A stretch of 64,000 nt of DNA from Actinospineispora spinosispora DSM 44797 (GCF_000429025.1 NZ_AUBB01000034.1:22195-86194), one strand, 5' to 3'; positions 6,463-14,508 are shown, counted from the stretch's first letter. Notes: a model not told the origin generated them from the letters alone. Program-made: numbers and translations.

Positions 6463-7958
6463 GATGTCGGCTCCTTCGCCTGCTGGTCGCTCGTCCGGTG
6501 GTCGGCGACGGCGGCCCACAGCGGGCTGTGGCTGATCACCACCGTCGTCCTGCCCTTGCGCAGCGCGGCGACCCTGCGCACGATCCGGGACTCGGTGTGC
6601 GCGTCGACCGCCGAGGTCGGGTCGTCGAGCAGCAACACATCCGGGTCCATGGTCAGGGCCCTGGCCAGCATCAGCCGCTGACGCTGACCACCGGACAGCT
6701 GCCTGCCCCGCTCGGCCAGTCGTTCGTCGATGCCGTCGGGCAGACCGTCCACGATGTCCTTGGCGTCGGTCGCCCACAGCGCCTCCTCGAGGTCGACCCG
6801 GGATCCGCCGAGGCCGATCTCGGCGGCGAGCCGACCGGAGAACAGCACGTCCTGGTTGTGCGCGACCAGAATCCGCCGCCGTACCTCGCCGAGATCCGCC
6901 TCGGCGAGCGGCACACCGCCGGCCAGGACCGGCGTCTCGACGAAACGTCCCAGCCGGTCGGCCAGCTCGTCCCCCGGACCTGAGGGCGTGATGACGGTCA
7001 ACCGGCCCGGCGGGCAGTGCAACCCGGTGTCCGGGTCGTCCAGCCCGAGTGGGCCGGCCGATAGCGGTGTCGGGTTCGGCGGTGAGTCGAGCGCCGGGCG
7101 CAGGTTCAGGATCGTCGTGACCCGGCCTGCCGAGACCAGCGCCTCGGTCGTCGTGGTGACCGTGTCGGAGGCGATGCTGACCGGGATCACCAGGAACGCC
7201 GATGCGCCGTAGAAGCCGACCAGCTCGCCGACGGTGATGTCGCCGGAGGACGCCAGCCGCGCGCCCAGCCAGGTCACGCCGACCGTCACCAGACCCGGCA
7301 GCAGCAGCTCCAGCGCGGACAGCCAGGACTCGGTCCGCCCGGCCGCGACACCGGCCATGCGCACCCGCTGGCTGGTCTCGGCGTACCGGTCGCCGAAACG
7401 GCGCTCACCGCCGATACCGCGCAGCACCCGCAGCCCGGACACGATGTCCGCCGCTAGCGACGTCGCGGCGCCGACCTCGTCCCGGTGCGCTTCCGCGCGC
7501 CGACGCAACGGCCCGAACAGCGGGGCCATCCCGAGCGTCGCCAGTGGAACACCCACCAGGACGACCGCGCCGAGCAGCGGGCTCTGGGTCACCAGGACCG
7601 TGGCGACCACGATGAACGCGACCAGGGAGCCCGCTGTCCGGCCGATGCATCCGAGCAGGTTGCCGATGCTGTACACGTCGGTCGATCCGACCGCGACGAC
7701 GTCACCGGCCCGAATCTGCCTGGGGAGGACGGAGCCCAGCCGGGCCGCGTGTTCGAGGACCGCCCGCTGGACGCGGACGCCTGCCTGAATCCACAGCTGG
7801 GTCGACCAGAACTCCAGGAAACCGACACCGAGTGCCTGCAACAGACCGAGCGTCAGGATTGCGGCGATCCAGGTCCACAGCTGGGGCCCGAGGCCACTCT
7901 GGATGGCCGCGTCGATCGCGCGCCCGATGGCCAAGGGCATCAACGCCACCGGAACCAT
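6459..7958 (-). CDS. ABC exporter half-transporter A (degenerate Walker A)
   Basis: Partner of the following gene, with an N-terminal membrane domain and a C-terminal ATPase domain. Here LSGGQ is intact (421-425) but Walker A is destroyed: TPSGPGDELA (324-333) lacks the lysine. Walker B ends in Asp rather than Glu (VLLLDD, 441-446). This is the mirror image of half-transporter B. ATG 7958 is the first canonical start, but the frame is open back to 8057 and the upstream residues (PARLLWSLLRGLRVPAG) look like the conserved N-terminus, so the true start is probably earlier and non-canonical, or was lost. Confidence 0.85.
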   Translation of the reverse strand: MVPVALMPLAIGRAIDAAIQSGLGPQLWTWIAAILTLGLLQALGVGFLEFWSTQLWIQAGVRVQRAVLEHAARLGSVLPRQIRAGDVVAVGSTDVYSIGNLLGCIGRTAGSLVAFIVVATVLVTQSPLLGAVVLVGVPLATLGMAPLFGPLRRRAEAHRDEVGAATSLAADIVSGLRVLRGIGGERRFGDRYAETSQRVRMAGVAAGRTESWLSALELLLPGLVTVGVTWLGARLASSGDITVGELVGFYGASAFLVIPVSIASDTVTTTTEALVSAGRVTTILNLRPALDSPPNPTPLSAGPLGLDDPDTGLHCPPGRLTVITPSGPGDELADRLGRFVETPVLAGGVPLAEADLGEVRRRILVAHNQDVLFSGRLAAEIGLGGSRVDLEEALWATDAKDIVDGLPDGIDERLAERGRQLSGGQRQRLMLARALTMDPDVLLLDDPTSAVDAHTESRIVRRVAALRKGRTTVVISHSPLWAAVADHRTSDQQAKEPTS

Positions 7959-8134
7959 GTGCAGCAGTCCCAGGAGGACCGAGATGCCCGCCGGTACGCG
8001 TAAACCCCGCAGCAGCGACCACAGCAGTCGAGCGGGAGTCCGAGGGTCAAGCCTGAGTCAATAGTGATGCATACCCAGAACGCTAGAGGCGACCGCAACC
8101 GGGTTTCACCCAAAGCCAACACAGCTCACAGCCA

Positions 8135-8280
8135 GCTCCGCGAGTCTCCCCGAGGGGGTTCAGTGCGTAGCCGGCTAGGCACCGCTCTGCGAGTCTCCCC
8201 GAAGGGGGTTCAGTGCGAACCCGACTCGGCACCGCTCCGCGAGTCTCCCCGAAGGGGGTTCAGCGCGAAGCACTGCAAAA
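8135..8280 (+). repeat. Three tandem ~50-bp units
   Basis: Units begin at 8135, 8184 and 8234. Each contains CGAGTCTCCCCGA(A)GGGGG, which can form a small CCCC/GGGG hairpin, followed by TTCAGYGCG. The unit resembles the first ~35 bp of the dispersed repeat at 24478 and 49011 (CTCCGCCAGTCTCCGAAGG). The ~390-bp stretch 8058-8450 has no credible gene. Confidence 0.8.
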
Positions 8281-8369
8281 AACGCACCAGGCGAAGCAGA
8301 ACGCAACCAGACAGGCGCGCGTCAAGCGAGGGCAGCGAAGCCGGAGCGAAGCGAACGGCGAAGCCGCCC

Positions 8370-8426
8370 AAGTTTCCGGTTGCGGGCCCCCGGAGCGAAG
8401 CGGAGCGGGGTCCCAACCGGAAACTT
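8370..8426. repeat. Large intergenic hairpin
   Basis: Perfect 13-bp arms (AAGTTTCCGGTTG and its complement at 8414-8426) enclose a further GC-rich imperfect stem and a loop rich in GCGAAGC motifs. It lies upstream of the ABC operon (minus strand) and downstream of the CPBP gene stop (8451), so it may terminate the latter. Confidence 0.7.
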
Positions 8427-8450
8427 TCGACGCGCGGAGGCCGGCCGGCA

Positions 8451-9266
8451 TCACGGCAGCCAGGCGACTGCGCCCTTGAGCAGGGCGTAGCCGACGAAGG
8501 CGATCACGTCCAGGAGGGTGTGGGCGCCCACCAGGGCCCAGAGGCGGTTGGTGCGTTGCCAGACCCTACCGAACACCAGGCCCATGACCAGGTTGCCCAC
8601 GCCGCCGCCCGCTCCCTGGTACAGGTGGTAGCAGCCTCTGATGACCGCGGACAGCAGGATCGAGCGGTTCTCCGACCAGCCGAGGGTGCGCAGTCGGCTC
8701 AGCAGGTAGCCGGTGAGCAGGACCTCTTCGGCCCAGGCGTTGCCCGCAGCCGACAGGATCAGCGCGGGGATGCGCCACCAGGTGTCGCCGAGGGTGCTCG
8801 GCTGCACGGTCAGCGCCAGTCCCAGCGCGTGGGCGATCAGGTACAGGGCGAGGCCGGGGATGCCGATCAGGGCGGCCAGGCCGGCGGCGAGTGCGCCGTC
8901 GCGCCACGGGCGGGTGCGGTCCAGGCCGATGTCGCGCAGTGTCAGACCGGCGCGGACCAGCAGGTACACGCCCAGCGCTCCCCAGCCGATCAGCTGGCCG
9001 GCGAAGGCGATCTGCAGTGCCAGGTCGATGTACTGGTTGACCGCGGCGGGGGCGTTCAGTGCGACCTGCTGGTCGGACAGCGGGCCGCGCAGCAGCGACT
9101 GGAGCAGCGACAGCGCGCTGCGCAGACCGGACAGGCCCAGGGTGATCCCGAACACGATCCACAGTTCGGCGTGGATCAGCCGCCGCTCCCGGGGGTCCAG
9201 TTCAGGGGTGGGGCCGGGACGGGACCGGACGGCCCAGGCCAGGCCGTTGCGCAGTGCACCCGTCAC
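8451..9266 (-). CDS. CPBP-family intramembrane metalloprotease
   Basis: A polytopic membrane protein (271 aa, about 7-8 hydrophobic segments). The three conserved CPBP/Abi motifs are present: the glutamate pair in AEEVLLTGYL, the histidine in CYHLYQG, and the LVGAHTLLD histidine. The arginine usual in EExxxR is threonine here, a common variant. The family includes CAAX prenyl proteases and bacteriocin self-immunity proteins; the substrate is unknown. GTG 9266 is supported by TAGCGT 8 nt upstream. It is divergent from the 9319 gene. Confidence 0.85.
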   Translation of the reverse strand: MTGALRNGLAWAVRSRPGPTPELDPRERRLIHAELWIVFGITLGLSGLRSALSLLQSLLRGPLSDQQVALNAPAAVNQYIDLALQIAFAGQLIGWGALGVYLLVRAGLTLRDIGLDRTRPWRDGALAAGLAALIGIPGLALYLIAHALGLALTVQPSTLGDTWWRIPALILSAAGNAWAEEVLLTGYLLSRLRTLGWSENRSILLSAVIRGCYHLYQGAGGGVGNLVMGLVFGRVWQRTNRLWALVGAHTLLDVIAFVGYALLKGAVAWLP

Positions 9267-9274
9267 ACATGCGG

Positions 9275-9312
9275 ACGCTACCGGTGTCGCCCGCGTCCGA
9301 GGCGGCTACCCT
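9275..9312. promoter_or_regulatory. Divergent -10 boxes
   Basis: TAGCGT on the minus strand (9280-9275) is 8 nt before GTG 9266, and TACCCT on the plus strand (9307-9312) is 6 nt before GTG 9319. Both fit leaderless transcripts, and the two promoters share about 50 bp. Confidence 0.5.
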
Positions 9313-9318
9313 GGCAAG

Positions 9319-9759
9319 GTGCGCCGCTTCGTGTTCGCCCCGCGTTGGGTGGTGGGGCATGTCGTCATCCTCATCGTGGTGGTCAGTTGCCTGTTCCTGT
9401 GCAACTGGCAGTGGGATGTCTCGATGGTCACCCACTCGCTGCAGAACATGGCGTACGCGGTGCAGTGGCCGTTCTTCGCGGTGTTCTTCGCGGTGATGTG
9501 GTGGCGGATGCTGCGGCTGGAGTCCCAGCGACTCGACGAGGAAGAGGCCGAGGCCGGCGCGAACGCGCCGGAGAAGCCGGTGCGCAAGCGTGTCGAGAAG
9601 CAGTCCGCGCCTCCGGTCGACGAGCCCATTCTGGCTGGTCCGTCGCGTCGGACCGTCGCCGATGCGCGCCGCGACACGGCCGCCGTGGAGGACGAGGCCG
9701 ACCCGGCGATGGACGCTTACAACCGGATGCTCGCCGCACTGGCCGCCAAGGAACAGTGA
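9319..9759 (+). CDS. Small actinobacterial membrane protein
   Basis: A 146-aa protein with two hydrophobic segments (about residues 8-28 and 38-62), followed by an acidic and basic cytoplasmic tail that ends in a short helix (AMDAYNRMLAALAAKEQ). I recognise it only as a conserved actinobacterial membrane protein often placed before a DUF3817 gene. The GTG start was chosen from the leaderless -10 box at 9307; the frame is open much further upstream, but that part is antisense to the CPBP gene. Function is unknown. Confidence 0.65.
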   Translation: MRRFVFAPRWVVGHVVILIVVVSCLFLCNWQWDVSMVTHSLQNMAYAVQWPFFAVFFAVMWWRMLRLESQRLDEEEAEAGANAPEKPVRKRVEKQSAPPVDEPILAGPSRRTVADARRDTAAVEDEADPAMDAYNRMLAALAAKEQ

Positions 9760-9807
9760 CGGCGCCCGCGCGTAAGGTGAGCGGCATGTGCGGGCAGGTT
9801 CTGAGCC

Positions 9808-10197
9808 ATGGATAGTCGCAAGATCGTGCTGAACGCGTACCGGGTGGCGGCGTACGTCACAGGTGTCGGGTTGATCATCCTGACGTGCTACGCGATGCCG
9901 ATGAAGTACATCTGGGGCAACAGCACACCCGTTGCGATCGTCGGTGCCGCGCACGGGTTCCTGTACATGATCTACGTGGTGTTCACGCTGGTGCTCGCCG
10001 AGCGGTGCCGGTGGAGCCCGGTGCGCGCGGTGCTGATCGCGCTGGCCGGGACCGTGCCGTTCGTGTCGTTCTACGCCGAGCGCAAGGTCACCGGCTGGGT
10101 GAAGGCGCAGATCGCCGCCCAGCCGCGCGGCGCGAAGGCCGGTTCAGCTCGCGCCGCGGAACGGGCAGCCGATGAGCAGTCCGACCTGAGCGCGTAG
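9808..10197 (+). CDS. DUF3817 membrane protein
   Basis: A 129-aa protein with three hydrophobic segments. The pattern ...GAAHGFLYMIYVV... with a preceding VTGVGLIILT helix is typical of DUF3817. It follows the 9319 gene by 48 bp on the same strand. Its last 54 bp overlap the end of the convergent DUF2470 gene. Function is unknown. Confidence 0.8.
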   Translation: MDSRKIVLNAYRVAAYVTGVGLIILTCYAMPMKYIWGNSTPVAIVGAAHGFLYMIYVVFTLVLAERCRWSPVRAVLIALAGTVPFVSFYAERKVTGWVKAQIAAQPRGAKAGSARAAERAADEQSDLSA

Positions 10198-10920
10198 CTG
10201 CTCGGAGTCGTCGGCTGGCGACTCGAAACCGAGGCGCACGTCGTGGTCGCCGTCCTCGGCCTCGACGCGCAGCCGGATGCCGAGGCGGTCGACGCCCAGG
10301 GGACGGATGCGGCAGCCGGGTTTCGCGCGCAGTGGCTCGGGCAGGTGCCTGGCCAGTGACGTGAACACGTCCGGGTGCGCGTCCTCGAGGTGGGACAGCC
10401 AGCCGTCCTCGAGGAGGCAGAACGGGTCGGGGTCGGCGGCCTGCAGCTCCGCCGGGGCGAGCGGCCCGGTGCCCTCGGTGTCGGCGATGACGGCCGAGCC
10501 GGGGCGCAGCCGCAGCATCGTGGCGCCGTGACCGAGGTCGAGCAGGCCGGGGCGCGGTCGCTCGCTGGCGATGTCCAGCGCGAGCCTGCGCGCGTAGGTC
10601 GGGCCGGGCGCGACGAGCCAGCCGCTGATCCACAGCAGTGCGCGGACCGGCTCGCGCAGGTCGACCGGCGCGGTGTCGGTGAGCTCCAGCATGGCGGGCA
10701 GCCCGCTGCGCGGGCCCTGTCGTACGGCGTCCAGCAGCGCGTGGTCGCTGGGCATCAGCAACGTCGCGGTGCCGTCCGCGTGCACGTGGTGCAGCAGCGG
10801 CACGATCCGCTGGGTGTCGTTCAGGCCGACCACGGCCGCCTGACCGCCACGGCTTGCAATGCTGCGCGCGCGTTCGGCGTTGGTCGGCGCGAGCGGCCGG
10901 CGAAGTCGAGTACTGCCCAC
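10144..10920 (-). CDS. DUF2470 (HugZ-like) iron-regulated protein
   Basis: A 258-aa protein whose C-terminal ~80 residues form a DUF2470 domain, found in HugZ-type haem-degrading and flavin-reductase-like proteins. The M. tuberculosis homologue appears to be Rv3839, an IdeR-regulated gene in the same neighbourhood. A role in haem or iron use is inferred; no catalytic residue assignment is possible. GTG 10920 has a good ribosome site (GGAGGT, 6 nt upstream) and directly follows a near-perfect DtxR/IdeR box. The N-terminal half carries a split-barrel-like segment. Confidence 0.78.
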   Translation of the reverse strand: MGSTRLRRPLAPTNAERARSIASRGGQAAVVGLNDTQRIVPLLHHVHADGTATLLMPSDHALLDAVRQGPRSGLPAMLELTDTAPVDLREPVRALLWISGWLVAPGPTYARRLALDIASERPRPGLLDLGHGATMLRLRPGSAVIADTEGTGPLAPAELQAADPDPFCLLEDGWLSHLEDAHPDVFTSLARHLPEPLRAKPGCRIRPLGVDRLGIRLRVEAEDGDHDVRLGFESPADDSEQLRAQVGLLIGCPFRGAS

Positions 10921-10939
10921 AGGGCCACCTCCAGGTTTG

Positions 10940-10958
10940 TTAGGTGAGCCTAACCTAC
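10940..10958. promoter_or_regulatory. DtxR/IdeR iron box
   Basis: TTAGGTGAGCCTAACCTAC matches the IdeR/DtxR consensus TTAGGTTAGGCTAACCTAA at all but a few positions and is nearly symmetric. On the minus strand it contains TAGGCT, a plausible -10 element. Binding of iron-loaded regulator should therefore repress the DUF2470 gene starting at 10920. Confidence 0.88.
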
Positions 10959-11059
10959 TGTCCGGGTGACTGCGATACACCCGACTGAGTGGACCGCCTC
11001 ACCGGCCGCAAAGGGGGGTGGCTGTGGCCGCCTCACCGGGCAGCGGTTAGGTTCGGCCG

Positions 11060-11950
11060 GTGTCGACCGCGCACGAAGGCGAGCCCGACGGAGCTCCGGC
11101 CCCGATCCCGACTCTGTTTGCCAACCTCGTCGACGACACCACGCTCCTGCTCCCCAAGCAGTTGCGCCCGGCGATGTCCGAGGTTGCCGCCCACTACCTG
11201 AACGCCCGTGACAGTGAGTACGGCGGACTGGTCGGACAGCTCGTCTGCCCCGTCTCCCGGCTTTCCGAGCTCGTGTCCGAGCTGGTCAAGCTGCACCCGA
11301 CCGCTCCGGTGGACATCTCGCTGGTGGTGGACACCGGCCTCGGCGCGGTGCCCAAGGCGCTGTCGCTGGCACTGTCCAGAGACCTGCTGCTGACCCCGCG
11401 CACCCTGGAGACGGCCGCGCCGCCGGACGTCGACGGCGTCTGGCTGGAGCGGGTCTCCGAGTTCGTGCCGGACGACATGGTTCCGGTCGTCGAGCCGCGC
11501 AGGCCCCTCGAAGGCGACACCGAGCAGTGGCTGACGGCCGTGCGCCGGGTCGCCGAGCACGGGTGCACCCCGAAGCTGCGCTGCGGTGGCCCCCGCGCCT
11601 CGGACGTGCCGTCGGATTCGGACGTCGCGGCGTTCCTGGAAGCGGCCGACGGTGCGCCCGCCGGGTTCACCACGAGCCTCGGCCTGCCGCACGTGGTCCG
11701 CCGGATCGACGAGGCGACCGGTCAGCTCCAGCACGGCATGCTCAACATGCTGGTCGCGGTCGCTCGCGCGCTGGTCAACGGTGATGTCCGCGGTGCGCTC
11801 GCCGAGACCGACGCCGACGTGCTCGCCAAGGAGATCGGCAAGCTGTCCGATGCCGCAGGTGGCGCGGTGCGCGGTCTGCTGGCCCGCTGCGGCTCCGGCA
11901 GGGTCGCGGTCCCCGGCGCCGAGCTGGCGACCCTGGGCCTCCTTTCCTGA
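11060..11950 (+). CDS. Conserved actinobacterial protein of unknown function
   Basis: I do not recognise a named family. The 296-aa protein is soluble, without signal or membrane segment. It has alternating hydrophobic strands and helices (VDISLVVDTGL, LRCGG, FTTSLGLPHVV) suggesting an alpha/beta barrel-like fold. The C-terminal third is helical (GDVRGALAETDADVLAKEI). GTG 11060 is favoured by TAGGTT (11048-11053) 6 nt upstream. The stop is followed within 25 bp by a tandem repeat array. No operon partner. Confidence 0.7.
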   Translation: MSTAHEGEPDGAPAPIPTLFANLVDDTTLLLPKQLRPAMSEVAAHYLNARDSEYGGLVGQLVCPVSRLSELVSELVKLHPTAPVDISLVVDTGLGAVPKALSLALSRDLLLTPRTLETAAPPDVDGVWLERVSEFVPDDMVPVVEPRRPLEGDTEQWLTAVRRVAEHGCTPKLRCGGPRASDVPSDSDVAAFLEAADGAPAGFTTSLGLPHVVRRIDEATGQLQHGMLNMLVAVARALVNGDVRGALAETDADVLAKEIGKLSDAAGGAVRGLLARCGSGRVAVPGAELATLGLLS

Positions 11951-11972
11951 AGTCCCCACTCGCGGGAGGCGC

Positions 11973-12148
11973 GCACAGCACAATCCAGCAACTCGCACAG
12001 CACAATCCAGCAACTCGCACAGCACAATCCAGCGACTCGCACAGCACAATCCAGCAACTCGCACAGCACAATCCAGCGACTCGCACAGCACAATCCAGCG
12101 ACTCGCACAGCACAATCCAGCGACTCGCGCCGCGGAATCCAGCGACTC
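11973..12148. repeat. 22-bp tandem repeat array, eight units
   Basis: Eight consecutive 22-bp units of the form GCACAGCACAATCCAGCRACTC, with A or G at one position (A,A,G,A,G,G,G,G). The last unit is divergent (GCGCCGCGGAATCC...). There are no spacers. The array lies between the convergent stops of the 11060 gene and the macro-domain gene. A two-unit degenerate relative occurs at 48929-48970. Confidence 0.95.
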
Positions 12149-12164
12149 GCGGGGGTGAGTCGCT

Positions 12165-12728
12165 TCAGCGGCCGAGGACGTCGTCCAGGGCCTGGGTGAC
12201 GCGGTCGGCGCAAGTACGTGGGGACAGGCCACCGACGCCGGTACCCAGGCCGGGCAGGGCGAACGAGCGCACCACGTCCTTGACCGGCTCGCCGTCCGAG
12301 GTCGTGCCGTCCCGCCAGAGCGTCAGGATGGCCATCGCGGCGGCGTACGCGTTCTCCCCGGCAGGGTCGAGCCGCTCCCCGGGGTTGCGCATCGTGGGGG
12401 CACTGATCAGCCAGGCCGGCAGCGGTGCCTTGGCGCCGGTGGACACGAGCAGCGCCGAGCCGACCGGAAGCTCCCCGTCCGCATGGGTGGAGCCGATCTC
12501 CGCGCGCACCCGGCGCTCGATGCCGGGCAGCCAGCGGGCGTACACACCGTCGATGCCGCCGCCCATGAGCCCGAACGAGTTGGCCGGGCTGACCACGGCG
12601 TCGACCGTCAGGTCGGTTACCGAGCCCCGGAACACCCTGGCCCATGGCCGGGCGGCGGCCACCCGGTCCCATGCCGAGGCCATCGGCTCGTCGACAGCGA
12701 CCAACACCAACTCAGGAAAGTCCGCCAC
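12165..12728 (-). CDS. Macro-domain protein
   Basis: A single macro domain (187 aa) predicted to bind or hydrolyse ADP-ribose derivatives. The ligand loops are visible: DAVVSPANSFGLMGGGIDG (about residues 43-61) and the later ALPGLGTGVGG loop. It could be an ADP-ribosyl hydrolase acting on protein, nucleic acid or O-acetyl-ADP-ribose. GTG 12728 was chosen because TACCGT (12741-12736, minus strand) is 7 nt upstream. It is divergent from pheA with about 65 bp between starts. Confidence 0.85.
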   Translation of the reverse strand: MADFPELVLVAVDEPMASAWDRVAAARPWARVFRGSVTDLTVDAVVSPANSFGLMGGGIDGVYARWLPGIERRVRAEIGSTHADGELPVGSALLVSTGAKAPLPAWLISAPTMRNPGERLDPAGENAYAAAMAILTLWRDGTTSDGEPVKDVVRSFALPGLGTGVGGLSPRTCADRVTQALDDVLGR

Positions 12729-12735
12729 GCGCCCC

Positions 12736-12786
12736 ACGGTAGGTGAACCGGCCACCCGAGGGCGTTCGTGGCGCACCGCATAGAGT
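12736..12786. promoter_or_regulatory. Divergent -10 boxes for macro-domain gene and pheA
   Basis: TACCGT on the minus strand (12741-12736) is 7 nt before GTG 12728, and TAGAGT on the plus strand (12781-12786) is 7 nt before GTG 12794. Neither start has a convincing ribosome binding site, so both transcripts are probably leaderless. Confidence 0.5.
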
Positions 12787-12793
12787 CGGTCGG

Positions 12794-13744
12794 GTGACTC
12801 GTCTGGCGTTCCTCGGTCCGCGTGCCACGTTCACCGAACAGGCCCTGCTCCGTCTGCCGGAGTCCGAGGGTGCCGAGCTGGTGCCCGCCGCGACCACCAC
12901 CTCCGCGCTGGCCGCGGTGCGGTCCGGCGAGGCGGACCTGGCGTGTGTCCCGATCGAGAACAGCGTCGAGGGCGGCGTCCCGGCGGTGCTGGACTCGCTG
13001 GTCAACGACCCGCCGCTGGTGATCGTGCGGGAGACCCAGATCGCCGTCCGGTTCGCGCTGATGGTCCGGCCGGGCACGGCGCTCGGCGACATCCGGACCG
13101 TCGCCTCGCACCCGCACGGCGAGGCACAGACCCGGCACTGGCTGGCCGCGAACCTGCCCGGCGCCACGATCTCGATGTCCAGCTCGACAGCGGAGGCGGC
13201 GGCCCAGGTGGCCAGAGGTGAACTGGACGCCTCGGTGTCGGCACCGGTCGCGGCGAGCGTGCACGGGCTGGAGATCCTGGCCGACGACATCGCCGACACA
13301 GCGGCCGCGGTGACCCGGTTCGTGCTGGTCCGGCCCCCCTGTGCGCCGCCGGAGCCGACCGCGTTCGACCGGACGACGCTGGCCACCACGACGGAGAACG
13401 TGCCCGGCGCGCTGCTGGGCATCCTCACCGAGCTCGCGGTCCGGGGCATCGACCTGACCAGGATCGAGTCCCGGCCCATCAAGGGCCGCCGCGACGAGTA
13501 CTGGTTCCACCTGGACTGCACCGGGCACATCGCACAGCCTGCGATGGGCGAGGCGCTGGCGGCGCTGCACCGCCGCTGCACACGGGTGCGCTACCTCGGC
13601 TCCTACGCACGGTGTGCGGTTCCGGACGGCGTCGGCGAGACTCGGGTGAGCCCGGCGAGCGGGTTGGTCAACGGGCACGGGGCGGAACGCTTCGCGGCAG
13701 CGGCGGCCTGGCTGGACGAGATACGAGCGGGGACTTCGGCATGA
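12794..13744 (+). CDS. pheA: Prephenate dehydratase
   Basis: Converts prephenate to phenylpyruvate in phenylalanine synthesis (EC 4.2.1.51). The 316-aa protein has the periplasmic-binding-like dehydratase domain (residues ~1-180), beginning FLGPRATFTEQA and containing the catalytic TRF motif. An ACT domain (~195-280) follows, with the GALLGIL and ESRP motifs that bind phenylalanine for feedback inhibition. There is no chorismate mutase domain. Its stop overlaps the next start (ATGA), so it is coupled to the phosphoglycerate mutase-like gene, as in Rv3838c-Rv3837c. Confidence 0.95.
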   Translation: MTRLAFLGPRATFTEQALLRLPESEGAELVPAATTTSALAAVRSGEADLACVPIENSVEGGVPAVLDSLVNDPPLVIVRETQIAVRFALMVRPGTALGDIRTVASHPHGEAQTRHWLAANLPGATISMSSSTAEAAAQVARGELDASVSAPVAASVHGLEILADDIADTAAAVTRFVLVRPPCAPPEPTAFDRTTLATTTENVPGALLGILTELAVRGIDLTRIESRPIKGRRDEYWFHLDCTGHIAQPAMGEALAALHRRCTRVRYLGSYARCAVPDGVGETRVSPASGLVNGHGAERFAAAAAWLDEIRAGTSA

Positions 13745-14397
13745 CGGGCCCACTGTTGATTCTGGTCCGCCACGGCCAGACGAACTCCAACGTGAACAAG
13801 ACCCTCGACACGATCCTGCCCGGCGCCCCGCTCAACGAGCTGGGCCAGGCACAGGCGCGGGCCGCGGCGGCAGGGTTCACCGGCATGGACATCGCCGCGG
13901 TGTACTCGTCGCTGGCCATCCGGGCGCAGCAGACGGCCGCGCCGATCGCCGCAACGGTGGGGCTCGAGGTCCAGACGGTGGCGGGCGTGCACGAGGTCTT
14001 CTGCGGCGACCTGGAGGGCCGCTCGGACGAGGACGCACGGGCCCGGTTCGACGAGGTCTACGCGGCCTGGGCCGAGGGCGACCTGGAGCGCAGGCTGCCC
14101 GGCGGCGAGTCCGCGCAGGACCTGCGGGACCGGTACCTGCCCGTGGTGGCCGAGCTCTGGGCACGTCACGCCGACGAGCCGGACCGCCCGATCGTCCTGG
14201 TCAGCCATGGCGCCGCGATCCGCATGGCGGCCGCGGCCCTGATCGGTGAGACAGCCGAGACCGAGTACGTCCCCAACGCGGGACGGGTGGAACTGGCCCC
14301 TCTGGCGGACGCCCCCGCCCCAGGAGCCTGGCGCCTGAAGTCCTGGGAGCAGGGCTCCCCGGAACCAGGCGACGTCACCGGCGGAGACTCCCGCTAG
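13741..14397 (+). CDS. Histidine phosphatase / phosphoglycerate mutase-like protein
   Basis: A 218-aa histidine phosphatase superfamily enzyme. The phospho-accepting histidine is in LVRHGQT (about residue 11), the second catalytic histidine in VSHGAAIRM (about residue 157), and an acid residue in HEVFCGDLEGR. It matches the Rv3837c type annotated as phosphoglycerate mutase, but many such proteins are phosphatases on other phospho-metabolites. It is translationally coupled to pheA, though the pathway link is unclear. Confidence 0.88.
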   Translation: MTGPLLILVRHGQTNSNVNKTLDTILPGAPLNELGQAQARAAAAGFTGMDIAAVYSSLAIRAQQTAAPIAATVGLEVQTVAGVHEVFCGDLEGRSDEDARARFDEVYAAWAEGDLERRLPGGESAQDLRDRYLPVVAELWARHADEPDRPIVLVSHGAAIRMAAAALIGETAETEYVPNAGRVELAPLADAPAPGAWRLKSWEQGSPEPGDVTGGDSR

Positions 14398-14508
14398 CTC
14401 GGGTCAGCCTCGGTAGGTCGGGCCATGGGGTTGCACGGCCTTGTGGCTGGGTTCTGCAGGTCGGGTTGTGGGGTTCTAGTGGCTAGGGGAGGGTGCAGGC
14501 TGTCTTTT

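Noticed and set aside
11973..12148. Possible CRISPR array
   Set aside because: Units are contiguous without spacers and no cas genes are nearby.
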